DNA of 64,000 nucleotides from Bradyrhizobium sp. BTAi1 (GCF_000015165.1 NC_009485.1:5971501-6035500), one strand, 5' to 3'; positions 1-8,871 are shown, numbered from the stretch's first letter. The notes: a model not told the origin generated them from the sequence alone. Numbers and translations are program-made.

Positions 1-1084
1 CAACGTTATCAAGATCGATGCCATGATGGAGGATGGCGGCGAGGCGCTCGGCGGCCCGCGCCGTGGGGCCGACTTCCAGAACCTGCATCGCAACAAGCGC
101 GCGATGACACTCAATCTGAAAGACCCCAAGGGCGTCGACGTGTTCATGCGGCTGGCCAAGCAGGCGGACGTCGTGATCGAGAACTACCGGCCGGATGTGA
201 AGACCAAGCTCGGTATCGATTACGAGGCCGTTCGCAAGGTCAATCCGCGCATCGTCTATGGCAGCATCTCCGGCTTCGGCCAGGACGGCCCCTATGCCAA
301 GCGGCCGGGCTTCGATCAGATTGCGCAGGGCATGGGCGGGCTGATGTCGATCACCGGCGCGCCCGGCGAAGGGCCGATGCGCGCGGGGATCCCGATCGCC
401 GATCTCTCCGCAGGCCTGTCCTGCGCGATGGGCATTCTCACGGCGCTGCTCGAGCGCGAGGTGTCCGGTGAAGGCCAGTGGGTGCAGACCTCGCTGTTGC
501 AGGCGCAGATCTTCATGCTCGACTTCCAGGCCGCGCGCTGGCTGATGGAGAAGGACGTCGCACCGCAGGCCGGCAACAACCATCCGACCAGCATCCCGAC
601 CGGCGTGTTCAAGACCTCCGACGGCTACATCAACATCGCGGCGACCGGCGGCCGGATCTGGGAGCGGCTATGCCACACGCTGGGCGCACCGGAATGGATC
701 GATAATCCCGACTACGCGACCGCGCCGGCACGCTCCAAGAACCGCGACGCGTTGAACGCCGAGATCAACCAGCGAACGGTGGCGAAGACGAGCGAGCAAT
801 GGGTCGCCGAACTCAACGCCGCCGGCGTGCCCTGCGGCCCGATCTACGCCATCGATCAGATGTTCGAGGACCCGCAGGTCAAGCACCTCGGCATGGCGCA
901 GCAGGTCGCCAGCGACGACGGCCGCGACATCACGCTGGTGGCGCAGCCCTTCACATTGTCGCGCACGCCGAGTCGCATGGCGGCGCGGCCGCCGGAGTTC
1001 GGCGAGCAGACCGAGGAGATCCTCTCCGAATTCGGCTTCACCGACGGCGAAATCGCTGATCTTCGCCTGCATCGCGTCGTGTGA
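1..1084 (+). CDS. Class III CoA-transferase (CaiB/BaiF family), 5'-truncated by window edge
   Basis: The frame is already open at base 2 and runs to a TGA at 1082-1084, so the N-terminus lies outside the window; the ATGs near base 23 are probably internal. The first visible residues (NVIKIDAMMEDGGEALGG) match the segment of family III CoA-transferases that precedes the LHRNKRAMTLNLKDPKG motif, which is also present. The aspartate in IADLSAG is at the place of the catalytic Asp that forms the acyl-anhydride with the substrate. Family members move CoA between carboxylic acids in the cytoplasm; the substrate cannot be read from sequence. It is not co-directional with the carboxylate transporter operon that follows. 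Confidence 0.9.
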   Translation, partial: NVIKIDAMMEDGGEALGGPRRGADFQNLHRNKRAMTLNLKDPKGVDVFMRLAKQADVVIENYRPDVKTKLGIDYEAVRKVNPRIVYGSISGFGQDGPYAKRPGFDQIAQGMGGLMSITGAPGEGPMRAGIPIADLSAGLSCAMGILTALLEREVSGEGQWVQTSLLQAQIFMLDFQAARWLMEKDVAPQAGNNHPTSIPTGVFKTSDGYINIAATGGRIWERLCHTLGAPEWIDNPDYATAPARSKNRDALNAEINQRTVAKTSEQWVAELNAAGVPCGPIYAIDQMFEDPQVKHLGMAQQVASDDGRDITLVAQPFTLSRTPSRMAARPPEFGEQTEEILSEFGFTDGEIADLRLHRVV

Positions 1085-1252
1085 GCAGGTGCAATATGAC
1101 CAAGCTGCGGCATCCCGCCGCTGTGGCCAAGATGTCACCACGTTGGAACTTCCAACTTGGCCGGATTGAGGCCAAGGCAAGACCGCGTTAACCTCTTCGC
1201 ATCAGTTGATCGCGGACCTCATGGGGCCCGCGCGCGTGAGGAGTAGCGGACC

Positions 1253-1414
1253 ATGAGCGCGACCGAGTTGAATGAATTCCTGACGGCGATGGACATCGTA
1301 CGCGACGTCAACGCGGCCGCTGTGACTGCTCCTGGTGCTCTGTTGTTCGACGAGACGATGCTCGATAACGAGTCCGACTGGTACCACATGCCCGTCGCAG
1401 AGAAGGTGAACTGA
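1253..1414 (+). CDS. Small hypothetical protein, 53 aa
   Basis: ATG at 1253 follows a purine-rich stretch (GTGAGGAGTAGCGG) that can serve as ribosome-binding site, and the frame closes with TGA at 1412-1414, about 50 bp before a strong factor-independent terminator. That layout supports a real short transcript. The product is acidic in its C-terminal half (LLFDETMLDNESDWYHMP) and has no signal peptide or membrane segment. I do not recognise a family. Confidence 0.5.
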   Translation: MSATELNEFLTAMDIVRDVNAAAVTAPGALLFDETMLDNESDWYHMPVAEKVN

Positions 1415-1465
1415 GGCTGAGCTGCCTGAGTTCAACGCTCTCGTCTGATATCAACGCGTCCCGAG

Positions 1466-1499
1466 GCCTTCGTTCGGACAATCCGGACGAAGGCTTTTT
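1466..1499 (+). terminator. Factor-independent terminator
   Basis: A 13-bp stem (GCCTTCGTTCGGA / TCCGGACGAAGGC, one G-T wobble) with a 3-nt loop is followed directly by TTTTT. It lies downstream of the 53-codon ORF and the CoA-transferase. Confidence 0.85.
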
Positions 1500-1562
1500 C
1501 ATTCGGGACCGCAGAATGAGGCAAGGAGCGAACAGGCATCCTTGTCAGAACACGCCGAACGC

Positions 1563-1589
1563 AAAAAAAGCCCGACGCAAGCGCCGGGC
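1563..1589 (-). terminator. Minus-strand factor-independent terminator
   Basis: On the minus strand GCCCGGCGC-TT-GCGTCGGGC forms a 9-bp stem with one G-U pair and is followed by seven T. No annotated minus-strand gene ends just upstream, so it most likely ends a non-coding transcript. Confidence 0.75.
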
Positions 1590-1680
1590 AAGGGATCGTC
1601 TCGGGAGGAAACATCAGGACGCGATGACCAGAGATCAGGCACCGCGCGTGAGCAGCACAACGTCTGCCCATGAATGAAGC
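1563..1680 (-). ncRNA. Candidate small RNA with CUCCC loop
   Basis: Read on the minus strand, a GUUUC-CUCCC-GAGAC stem-loop (plus-strand 1598-1612) precedes a strong terminator hairpin with a seven-T tail (1563-1589). No convincing minus-strand protein gene lies upstream. A pyrimidine-rich loop resembling an anti-Shine-Dalgarno sequence next to a terminator is the layout of alphaproteobacterial trans-acting small RNAs with CUCCUCCC-type loops. This is inference: the 5' end is a guess and no promoter was identified. Confidence 0.35.
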
Positions 1681-1959
1681 CTACCACCGCCCTGCCTAAA
1701 AAGCTGTCATCGCAAAGACACAACCTCTGGAGAAGCGCGGAAAGGATTTGAACAACGGTCCGTCGCAGCGAAGCCAGCCTCCTCCCTGATGTGGCAACGG
1801 TGCCACGGTCCAGTTCGATCCACGCCAAGGCCCAATCGAGCCAGTGGTCGCAATCACGCGAATTCTTGCGTGTTTGTTGTGGCGTCCTGCCATTCCAGCG
1901 GCGGCGCCTCCGCCCCAGCGCAGAACGCGTGGTCGGCGCGGCTCATCTTGCCTGCGGCC

Positions 1960-2106
1960 GTCCTTCGAGACGCCCGCCTGCGGCGGGCTCCTCCGGACCA
2001 GGTGTGAATGCGCAGCACGATCTCACCTTTCATGGTGAGGAGCGCCGCGCCTCAAAAGGTAGTGGACTCCACCAACTGTTGCGCGCGGAGCGTCTCGAAC
2101 CATGAG
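1960..2106. repeat. Dispersed palindromic repeat, two imperfect hairpins
   Basis: Two imperfect inverted repeats lie side by side. The first (1960-1998) pairs GCCCGC with GGCGGGC within a TTCGAGACG...CTCCTCCGG frame. The second (2030-2106) pairs TCATGGTGAGGAGCGCCGCGC with GCGCGCGGAGC...AACCATGA. This GAGACGCCCGCC / GTGAGGAGC style is what I know as intergenic repeats of Bradyrhizobium-type genomes. It may act as transcript end for the following minus-strand operon. Confidence 0.6.
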
Positions 2107-2137
2107 GCCCCGAACGTCGCGGCCTGCGGTCCGCCGC

Positions 2138-3658
2138 CTACGCCTCGGCCTTCGCAGCCGGCGCGCTCGACTTGCTGACGCTCGCGACCAGCCGATCGAT
2201 CAGCGGCCAGAACAACAGCAGGATCGCGAGCGTCGTGATGGTGCCGACGAGACCGTTCGCCCAGAACACCTTCATGTTGCCGCCGGAGATGATCATCGAC
2301 TGGCGGAACGCGTCCTCGGCGCGGCTGCCGAGCACCAGCGCCAAGGTGAACGGCGCCAGCGGAATCTTGATCTTCTTGAAGACGTAGCCGACGACGCCGA
2401 AGCCGAGCATCAGCCAGACGTCGAACATCGCGTTCTGGATCGCATAGGCACCGATGGCGCAGGACACCACGATCATCGGCGCCACCGCCGCAAACGGCAC
2501 CCGCAGGATCGAGGCGAAGATCGGCACGGTGGAGAGCACCAGCACGAGGCCGACGACGTTGCCGAGATACATCGAGGCGATCAGGCCCCAGACGAAATCC
2601 TTGTGCTCGACGAACAGCAGCGGTCCAGGATTGAGGCCCCACACCATCAGACCGCCGAGCAGGATCGCCGCGGTGCCGGAGCCGGGAATGCCGAGCGCCA
2701 GCATCGGCAAAAGCGCCGCGGTGCCCGAGGCGTGCGCGGCGGTCTCAGGCGCGAACACGCCCTCGATGCGGCCCTTGCCAAAACTGTCCGGGTCCTTGGA
2801 GAAGCGCTTGGCGAGATTGTAGCCCATGAAGGACGCGGCGATCGCGCCGCCCGGCGTGATGCCGAGCCAGCAGCCGATCACCGAGGAGCGCAGTAGGGTC
2901 ATCCAGTATTTCGGCAGGTCCTTCCACACCGCAAGCACCGTGCGCAGCGAGATCGAAGCCGCGTGACCGCGCAGCGCGAGGCGCTCCTCCATCGTCAGCA
3001 GGATCTCGCTGATGCCGAACAGGCCGATGACGGCGACCAGGAAGTTGATGCCGCGGAGCAGATCCGTCGAGCCGAAGGTCATGCGCAGCTGGCCCGAGAC
3101 CGTGTCCATGCCGACACCGGCAAGCAGCAGCCCGAGCGCCATCGCAATGACGGTCTTGTGCTTGTCCTCACGCCCGAGACCGACGAAGGAGCAGAAGGTG
3201 AGCAGATAGACGGCGAAAAACTCGGGCGGGCCGAACTTCAGCGCGAAGGACGAGATCCACGGCGCCAGGAAGGTGATCAGCAGCACGGCGACCAGGGAAC
3301 CGATGAAGGACGAGGTGAAAGCCGCCGTCAGCGCCTCGGCCGCCTTGCCCTGCTGCGCCATTGGATAGCCGTCGAAGGTGGTCGCCACCGACCAGGCCTC
3401 GCCGGGGATGTTGAACAGGATCGAGGTGATGGCGCCGCCGAACAGCGCGCCCCAATAGATACAGGACAGCATCACGATGGCCGAGGTCGGATCCATCGAG
3501 AAGGTCAACGGCAGCAGGATCGCGACGCCGTTGGGGCCGCCAAGTCCCGGCAGCACGCCGACGAACACGCCGAGCACCAGCCCGACCATCATCAGCGCCA
3601 GCGTCTTCCACGTCAGGAGGACCGCGAACCCATGCAGCAGCAGACCCAAGGCTTCCAT
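2138..3658 (-). CDS. tctA: Tripartite tricarboxylate transporter permease TctA
   Basis: This 506-residue integral membrane protein has the TctA look throughout: an N-terminal hydrophobic segment leading into VFVGVLPGLGGPNGVAILLP, then GALFGGAITSILFNIPGEAW, and about a dozen hydrophobic segments. TctA is the large permease of the tripartite tricarboxylate transporter and moves carboxylates with the periplasmic TctC binding protein and the small TctB. Length is normal for the family (about 500). It is last in the order tctC-tctB-tctA, 115 bp after tctB, with a dispersed palindromic repeat in that gap. The short soluble C-terminus is Ala/Lys-rich. The carboxylate transported is not evident. Confidence 0.93.
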   Translation of the reverse strand: MEALGLLLHGFAVLLTWKTLALMMVGLVLGVFVGVLPGLGGPNGVAILLPLTFSMDPTSAIVMLSCIYWGALFGGAITSILFNIPGEAWSVATTFDGYPMAQQGKAAEALTAAFTSSFIGSLVAVLLITFLAPWISSFALKFGPPEFFAVYLLTFCSFVGLGREDKHKTVIAMALGLLLAGVGMDTVSGQLRMTFGSTDLLRGINFLVAVIGLFGISEILLTMEERLALRGHAASISLRTVLAVWKDLPKYWMTLLRSSVIGCWLGITPGGAIAASFMGYNLAKRFSKDPDSFGKGRIEGVFAPETAAHASGTAALLPMLALGIPGSGTAAILLGGLMVWGLNPGPLLFVEHKDFVWGLIASMYLGNVVGLVLVLSTVPIFASILRVPFAAVAPMIVVSCAIGAYAIQNAMFDVWLMLGFGVVGYVFKKIKIPLAPFTLALVLGSRAEDAFRQSMIISGGNMKVFWANGLVGTITTLAILLLFWPLIDRLVASVSKSSAPAAKAEA

Positions 3659-3681
3659 GATTTCATTCCAGCTCGGTTTCC

Positions 3682-3756
3682 GTCATTACGAGCGCAGCAA
3701 TCCAGAGTCGCGTGTGAAGCCCTGGATTGCTTCGTCGCTTCGCTCCTCGCAATGAC
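3682..3756. repeat. Dispersed palindromic repeat between tctB and tctA
   Basis: An inverted repeat pairs GTCATTACGAGCGCAGCAATCC with the reverse complement in GGATTGCTTCG...CTCGCAATGAC. It is the same element as the one at 12876-12988: CGCTTCGCTCCTCGCAATGAC here is the exact reverse complement of its left arm. It sits inside an operon, where it could form an mRNA hairpin lowering tctA expression relative to tctC. Confidence 0.75.
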
Positions 3757-3773
3757 AGGGAGAGATAGCAGTG

Positions 3774-4316
3774 TCAGTACCCGAACGCCGCTTCGAGCGG
3801 TCCTTTGGGCATCAGCACGTCGAAGACGATATCGAAGGTCACGAACATCACGGCGCTGAACAGGAACGCCGTGAGCAGAGATTTCCAGATCGCGATTCTG
3901 CCGACGATACGCATGAAGCCGGCGATCAGCAGGAAGCTCGCGACATAGATGCCAAGAAACTGCATGGCGATGCAGAACAGAAGCGTCGGCACAAACACCG
4001 CCATCACGCGGCGCAACTGCGCCCGCGTGACGAAGGTCTCGACCGCCTCCTTGCGCGACAGGAAGGCCGCGCCGATGCCGTAAAGGCTGGCGCCGCCGAG
4101 GATCACCGACAGATAGAACGGGAAGTAGCCGGGCTCCGGACCGGTGGAGTCCCAGGACGCCCCGGTCCGCCAATTGTCCCAGGCGAGCACGACGGCGAGC
4201 GCGAGCAGCAGCAGCGACACACCGACGTCGACGGTCCGGTTGGAGGTGACGGAAGGAGAATCCTCCTCAGGCGCGGTCGGATCGTCGACCGCGATCTCGA
4301 GCTCAGCGTTGGACAT
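3774..4316 (-). CDS. tctB: Tripartite tricarboxylate transporter small membrane subunit TctB
   Basis: The 180-residue product has a hydrophilic N-terminus of about 28 residues and then four hydrophobic segments (for example VGVSLLLLALAVVLAW and GYFPFYLSVILGGASLYGIG), the pattern of the four-helix TctB family. TctB is the small permease subunit working with TctA. A strong ribosome-binding site (GAGGAGG) precedes the ATG at 4316. It lies 32 bp after tctC and is clearly co-transcribed. Sequence conservation of TctB is always low, so the assignment rests mainly on topology and on its place between tctC and tctA. Confidence 0.88.
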   Translation of the reverse strand: MSNAELEIAVDDPTAPEEDSPSVTSNRTVDVGVSLLLLALAVVLAWDNWRTGASWDSTGPEPGYFPFYLSVILGGASLYGIGAAFLSRKEAVETFVTRAQLRRVMAVFVPTLLFCIAMQFLGIYVASFLLIAGFMRIVGRIAIWKSLLTAFLFSAVMFVTFDIVFDVLMPKGPLEAAFGY

Positions 4317-4348
4317 CGATCCTCCTCATCCCCTCGCCTCGCCCGGCC

Positions 4349-5335
4349 TCACTTGGCGACGAAGCCGGCTTCCGTCATCAGTTGCTTGTTCAGCGAGCCG
4401 TCCTCTTCCAGGAACTGCACCATGTCCTTGCCGGTAAGGAAGATCGGCTTGAGCGCCTGCTTCTCCATGTAGTCCCTGTATTCCGGCGTCTGCACCAGCT
4501 TGCTGAACAGGTCGACGTAGAACTCCTGCTGCTCCTGGGTCACCTTGCCTGGCAAGAACATCGCGCGCAGCATCAGGTACTGCACGTCCAGGCCCTGCTC
4601 CTTGCAGGTCGGAATGTCATTCCAGGACTGCGTCTCCGTGACCTTGGCGGTGTAGGAGATGCGCTCCTTGTCGAACACGCAGAGCGGACGCACCTGGCCG
4701 GCGCGCCAGACCTCCAGGTTCTCGGAGGGATTGTTGACGTTCGCCTCGGTATGGCCGCCGACCAGTTGCGTCGCAGCCTCGCCGCCCGACTTGTAAGGCA
4801 GATAGGAGAATTTCGCGCCGGTCTTCTTCTCCAGGAACACGGTGAGCACGTGATCCTCGCGCTTCGAGCCGGTGCCGCCCAGCTTGAACGGCGAGCTCGA
4901 TGCCTTGGCGGCTTCGATGAACTCCTTCACCGTCTTCGGACCATTGACATTGTCCCACAACACGAACTGGTCGAGCGCGATCACCGCGACCGGCGACAGC
5001 TCATGCCAGTCGAACGGCAGCTTGGCCGACAGCGGCAGCATATAGATCAACGAATAGGCGATCAGGACCTTGTTGGCGTCACCATCGCTGGACTTCATGT
5101 ACATCAGCGCCTCGGCTCCGGACGCCCCGCCCTTCAGCGACACGACGACCGGTTGCTTCAGCAGATTGTTCTTCTGGATCGCAGCCTGCATCATGCGGGC
5201 CATCTGGTCGGATGCGCCACCGGCGCCCGCAGCCACGACGATTTCGACCGGCTTGGTCGGTTCCCAGCCGGCAAAGGCCGGCGCACTTCCGAAAAGAACC
5301 GCCGTTGCGGCCGCGATTTTGATCAGGTTGCGCAC
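4349..5335 (-). CDS. tctC: Tripartite tricarboxylate transporter periplasmic binding protein TctC
   Basis: The 328-residue product starts with a cleavable signal peptide (RNLIKIAAATAVLFGSAPAFA) followed by WEPTKPVEIVVAAGAGGASDQMAR, the typical N-terminal beta-strand and glycine-rich loop of TctC/Bug binding proteins. It would bind a carboxylate in the periplasm and hand it to TctAB. The start is a GTG (5335) with an upstream GGGGAAG. It leads the transporter genes and lies 131 bp after a crotonase-fold gene on the same strand, so one long operon from 7457 to 2138 is plausible. The ligand could be a product or substrate of the neighbouring aminotransferase and crotonase. Confidence 0.93.
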   Translation of the reverse strand: MRNLIKIAAATAVLFGSAPAFAGWEPTKPVEIVVAAGAGGASDQMARMMQAAIQKNNLLKQPVVVSLKGGASGAEALMYMKSSDGDANKVLIAYSLIYMLPLSAKLPFDWHELSPVAVIALDQFVLWDNVNGPKTVKEFIEAAKASSSPFKLGGTGSKREDHVLTVFLEKKTGAKFSYLPYKSGGEAATQLVGGHTEANVNNPSENLEVWRAGQVRPLCVFDKERISYTAKVTETQSWNDIPTCKEQGLDVQYLMLRAMFLPGKVTQEQQEFYVDLFSKLVQTPEYRDYMEKQALKPIFLTGKDMVQFLEEDGSLNKQLMTEAGFVAK

Positions 5336-5466
5336 GTGTTTTCTTCCCCGTTCGAAGCGCCTGCTTGCATCCTACCAGGATACTGCTGGCTTATTGTGAT
5401 GAGTTCAAGATGACAAGGAAAATGCCGCATCGCGATGTCCGCATAAGGTCGCAGCCGCGGCATGCG

Positions 5467-6264
5467 CTACTTGCCCTTCCAGTTCGGTGTCCGCTTGTTG
5501 AGGAACGCGTCCATGCCCTCGCGGAAATCCTCGCTCATATAGGCCCGCAGGATCAGGTCCTCGCCCTCGTCGCGCGTCAACGTGCGGCGGATGCGGCGGA
5601 CCGCCTCCTTGGTCACTTCGAGCGTGATCGGCGCATGCGACGCGACGAGCTTCGCCGTCTCAAGCGCGCGCGTCTGCAGGGTTTCGACGTCGGGAACGAT
5701 CTCGTTCAGCAGGCCGAGCGCAAGCGCCTCCGGCGCCTCGACCAGCCGCGCCTTGAAGATCAGGTCCTTGGTCCGCGCCGGTCCGATCAGGGAGACCACG
5801 CGCGAGATGTTCGACATCGATAGGCAGTTGCCGAGCGTGCGTGCGATCGGAAAGCCGATGCGGGTGGTCTCGGTGCCGATCCGGATGTCGCAGCAGGCGG
5901 CGATGCCGGCGCCGCCGCCGGTGCAGGCGCCGGCGATCGCCGCAATCACCGGCACGCGGCAGAGCTCAAGCGTGCCGAGCACGCGATCGATCCGCGCCTC
6001 ATAGTCGAGCGCGTCCTGCGCGGTCTTGAAGGCACGGAACTGGGAGATGTCGGTGCCGGAGGCGAACGCCTTGTCGCCGGCGCCGGTCAGGATCAGCGCC
6101 TTGATCGACCGGTCGGCATTGATGGCCTCGCAGATCGAGGCCATCTGGTCGTACATCGCGAATGTCATCGCGTTGCGCGCCTGCGGCCGGTTGAAGGTGA
6201 TCTTGGCGATGCCGTCGTCGACGGCATAGATGAGATCGTCGGATCCGGTCGCAGGTGCGTTCAT
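5467..6264 (-). CDS. Crotonase-fold enzyme (enoyl-CoA hydratase/isomerase family), catalytic Glu not conserved
   Basis: The 265-residue protein has the crotonase fold signatures: ITFNRPQARNAMTF, then the oxyanion segment AFASGTDISQF, then the second oxyanion loop AGACTGGGAGIAACCDIRIG. In classical hydratases the glycine-rich loop is followed by a catalytic Glu (GGGCELA) and a second Glu sits about 20 residues later. Here the loop reads GGGAGIA and the next segment reads IGFPIARTLGNCLSM, so neither glutamate is visible. It may therefore catalyse another crotonase-family reaction (isomerisation, hydrolysis or decarboxylation). Its ATG overlaps the TGA of the upstream aminotransferase (TGATG), implying translational coupling. 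Confidence 0.85.
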   Translation of the reverse strand: MNAPATGSDDLIYAVDDGIAKITFNRPQARNAMTFAMYDQMASICEAINADRSIKALILTGAGDKAFASGTDISQFRAFKTAQDALDYEARIDRVLGTLELCRVPVIAAIAGACTGGGAGIAACCDIRIGTETTRIGFPIARTLGNCLSMSNISRVVSLIGPARTKDLIFKARLVEAPEALALGLLNEIVPDVETLQTRALETAKLVASHAPITLEVTKEAVRRIRRTLTRDEGEDLILRAYMSEDFREGMDAFLNKRTPNWKGK

Positions 6265-7457
6265 CAGGCCACCTTCGAAATCGGCGCGGCCTCGCGCGCC
6301 TTCAGGACGTCCATCGCCGCGAGCACGCCACCGGCCCGATGCGGCACATTGGCAAGCGCGAGGCCCATCTCGACGCCGGCGAGCGTGCCCATCAGCATCA
6401 GGTCGTTGAAGTGACCGATATGACCGATGCGGAAGACCTTGCCCTTGATCTTGTTCAGGCCGGTGCCGAGCGACATGTCGAAGTGCTCGAGCACGAGCTT
6501 GCGGAACTGGTCGGCATCATGGCCCTCGGGCATCACGACACCGGTCAGCGCCGGAGAATGCGCCTGCGGATCCTGACACTGCGTATCGAGACCCCAGGCC
6601 TTCACGGCGGCGCGGGTGGCGAGGCTGTGGCGGCGATGACGGGCGAACACGTTCTCGTGGCCCTCCTCCTCCAGCATCTTCAGCGCCTCGTTGAGGCCCA
6701 TCAAGAGATTGCAGGCTGGCGTGTAGGGGAAGGTGCCGAGCTTGTTGAAATTGATGATCTCCTGCCAATCCCAATACGAGCGCATGCCCGGATTGGCCTT
6801 GGCGGCGGCGAGCGCCTTCTCCGAGACAGCATTGAAGCCGAGTCCCGGCGGCAGCATCAGGCCCTTCTGCGAGCCCGCGACGGAGACGTCGATGCCCCAG
6901 GCGTCATGCTCGTACTCCATCGAGCCGAGGCCGGAGATGGTGTCGACCATCAGCAGCGCCGGATGGCCGGCGCGATCGAGCGCCTTGCGCACCTCGAGCG
7001 GCGGCGTGAGGCAGCCGGTCGACGTTTCGTTGTGCACGATGCAGACGGCCTTGATCTTGTGCGCCTTGTCCTCGACGAGGCGCTGCTCGATGGCCGCGAT
7101 GTCGGCGCCATGACGCCAGTCGCCGGAGATGAAGTCGACGTCGAGCTTGAACTTGTCGGCGATGCCACGCCACAGCACCGCGAACTGGCCGGTCTCGGCC
7201 ATCAGCACCTTGTCGCCGGGCGCGAGCGTGTTGACGATCGCCGCTTCCCAGGCGCCGGTGCCGGACGACGGATAGATGATCACCGGCTGCTTGGTGCGGA
7301 AGATCCGCTGGCTGGCCGCCAGCACAGCAAAACCGAGCTCGGCGAACTCGGGACCGCGATGATCCATCGTCGGCATGTCCATCGCGCGCAGCACGCGGTC
7401 GGGCACGTTGGTCGGCCCCGGAATTTGAAGAAAATGCCGTCCTGTGTGCACAGTCAT
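6264..7457 (-). CDS. Class V PLP-dependent aminotransferase (alanine/serine-glyoxylate type)
   Basis: The 397-residue product begins MTVHTGRHFLQIPGPTNVPD, the signature start of the alanine-glyoxylate/serine-glyoxylate aminotransferase group, and has the PLP-lysine motif AGSQKGLMLPPG at about residue 198. An open frame extends 47 codons further upstream, but the ATG at 7457 fits the family start and follows a GGGGATGG stretch. Such enzymes typically transfer an amino group to glyoxylate or pyruvate in the cytoplasm. It is first in the run aminotransferase-crotonase-tctCBA. A close paralog lies immediately upstream at 7666-8871, so the two probably serve one pathway with different amino donors or acceptors. 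Confidence 0.9.
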   Translation of the reverse strand: MTVHTGRHFLQIPGPTNVPDRVLRAMDMPTMDHRGPEFAELGFAVLAASQRIFRTKQPVIIYPSSGTGAWEAAIVNTLAPGDKVLMAETGQFAVLWRGIADKFKLDVDFISGDWRHGADIAAIEQRLVEDKAHKIKAVCIVHNETSTGCLTPPLEVRKALDRAGHPALLMVDTISGLGSMEYEHDAWGIDVSVAGSQKGLMLPPGLGFNAVSEKALAAAKANPGMRSYWDWQEIINFNKLGTFPYTPACNLLMGLNEALKMLEEEGHENVFARHRRHSLATRAAVKAWGLDTQCQDPQAHSPALTGVVMPEGHDADQFRKLVLEHFDMSLGTGLNKIKGKVFRIGHIGHFNDLMLMGTLAGVEMGLALANVPHRAGGVLAAMDVLKAREAAPISKVA

Positions 7458-7665
7458 TGGCGTCCATCCCCGGTCGTTTGGTTGGTGCGCGGACGTGGCA
7501 TGCCACGCGCTCGCCGCGCTTTTCTCCCGCCAGACCGCTGGCGTCAACACAGAAGACGCAAGCACCGATCGCTTCGGGCTGACATCCCTCAGATGCACAC
7601 GGGCTTCCTTCTGCTGTGCAGCGCGGCACCGGCGGATTTGACCCGCAACCGCACGCGATTTCGCC

Positions 7666-8871
7666 TCAATTCACAACTGCGAGGTGCCGCGGCGCATTGC
7701 CGGGCATGGGCTGCTCCAGAAGCGCCATCGCAGCATCGACGCCGCCGGCACGATGCGGCACGCCGGCGACACGCAGCCCCATCTCGACACCGCTCAACGC
7801 GGCCATCAGGGTCAACTCGTTGCACTCGCCGAGATGGCCGATACGGAACACCTTGCCGGCCACTTTGGAGAGGCCCGAGCCGAGCGACATGTTGTAATTG
7901 TCCAGTACGACCTGCCGGAACTGATCTGCATCATGGCCCGGCGGCATCAGCACGGCGGTCAGGACCGGCGAATAGTCCCTCGGCTCCTGGCAGAGCACCT
8001 CCAGCCCCCAATGCTGGACCGCGGCACGGGTGGCCGCTGCCAGCCGTTGATGGCGCGCGAATACCTCGTCGAGGCCTTCCTCGAGCAACATCGCGATCGC
8101 CTCACGCAAGCCGTAAAGCAGGTTCGTCGCAGGCGTATAGGGGAAGAAGCCATTCGCGTTCAGCTTCAGCATGTCTTCCCAATCCCAGAACGAGCGCGGC
8201 ATCTTGTTGGTCTTGGCAACCGCCCGCGCCCTGTCCGAAACCGCATTGAAGCCGAGCCCCGGCGGCAGCATGAAACCCTTCTGCGAGCAGGACACAGCGA
8301 CATCGACCTTCCACTCGTCGAAGCGGAAGTCGGCCGAGGCGAGGCCCGAGATGGTATCGACCATCAGCAGCGCCGGATGCTTGGCGCGATCCATCGCTGC
8401 CCTGACCTCGCCGATCCGGCTGGTCGCGCCGGTCGAGGTCTCATTGTGCACGACCATCACGGCCTTGATCTGATGCGCCGTGTCGGCCGCGAGCTTCTCT
8501 TCGATCATTGCGGGGTCGACACCGCGCCGCCAGTCGCCCGGAATGAAGTCGACCTCTACCCCCCAGCGCGCCGCCATCTGCCGCCACAGCGTGGCGAAAT
8601 GGCCGGTCTCGACCATCAGCACCTTGTCGCCGGGTGACAGCGTGTTGACGATCGCAGCCTCCCAGGCACCGGTGCCGGAGGACGGGTAGATGATCACCGG
8701 GCTCGCGGTCTTGAAGATCTTCTGCGACCCGCTGAGGACGGCCTTGCCGAGTTCGCCGAATTCGGCGCTGCGGTGGTCGATCACCGGCATGTCCATCGCC
8801 CGCAGCACCCGCTCGGGCACCGGACTCGGTCCCGGAATGTGCAGGAAATGGCGGCCTTGGTGACGGGTCAA
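7666..8871 (-). CDS. Class V PLP-dependent aminotransferase, second paralog (TTG start)
   Basis: The product resembles the neighbour at 6264-7457 throughout (RHFLHIPGPSPVPERVLRAMDM, PLP-lysine motif SCSQKGFMLPPG). The best start is TTG at 8871: it gives the family N-terminus (MTRHQGRHF) and is preceded at good spacing by TGGAG; the open frame upstream is Cys/His-rich and unlike the family. The length of 401 residues is normal. A perfect palindrome (ATTGCATGCAAT, 8911-8922) lies 40 bp upstream of the start and matches one in front of the dehydrogenase at 9882, so both are probably under the divergent GntR regulator. It likely makes or uses glyoxylate or another 2-oxo acid produced by that dehydrogenase (inference). 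Confidence 0.88.
   Translation of the reverse strand: MTRHQGRHFLHIPGPSPVPERVLRAMDMPVIDHRSAEFGELGKAVLSGSQKIFKTASPVIIYPSSGTGAWEAAIVNTLSPGDKVLMVETGHFATLWRQMAARWGVEVDFIPGDWRRGVDPAMIEEKLAADTAHQIKAVMVVHNETSTGATSRIGEVRAAMDRAKHPALLMVDTISGLASADFRFDEWKVDVAVSCSQKGFMLPPGLGFNAVSDRARAVAKTNKMPRSFWDWEDMLKLNANGFFPYTPATNLLYGLREAIAMLLEEGLDEVFARHQRLAAATRAAVQHWGLEVLCQEPRDYSPVLTAVLMPPGHDADQFRQVVLDNYNMSLGSGLSKVAGKVFRIGHLGECNELTLMAALSGVEMGLRVAGVPHRAGGVDAAMALLEQPMPGNAPRHLAVVN

Noticed and set aside
4382..5413. 343-codon plus-strand open frame opposite tctC
   Set aside because: It is an antisense shadow of a binding-protein gene, with Leu/His/Arg-rich nonsense composition.
6255..8249. 664-codon plus-strand open frame opposite the two aminotransferases
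   Set aside because: It runs antisense to two well-defined enzymes and has no motif or ribosome-binding support.
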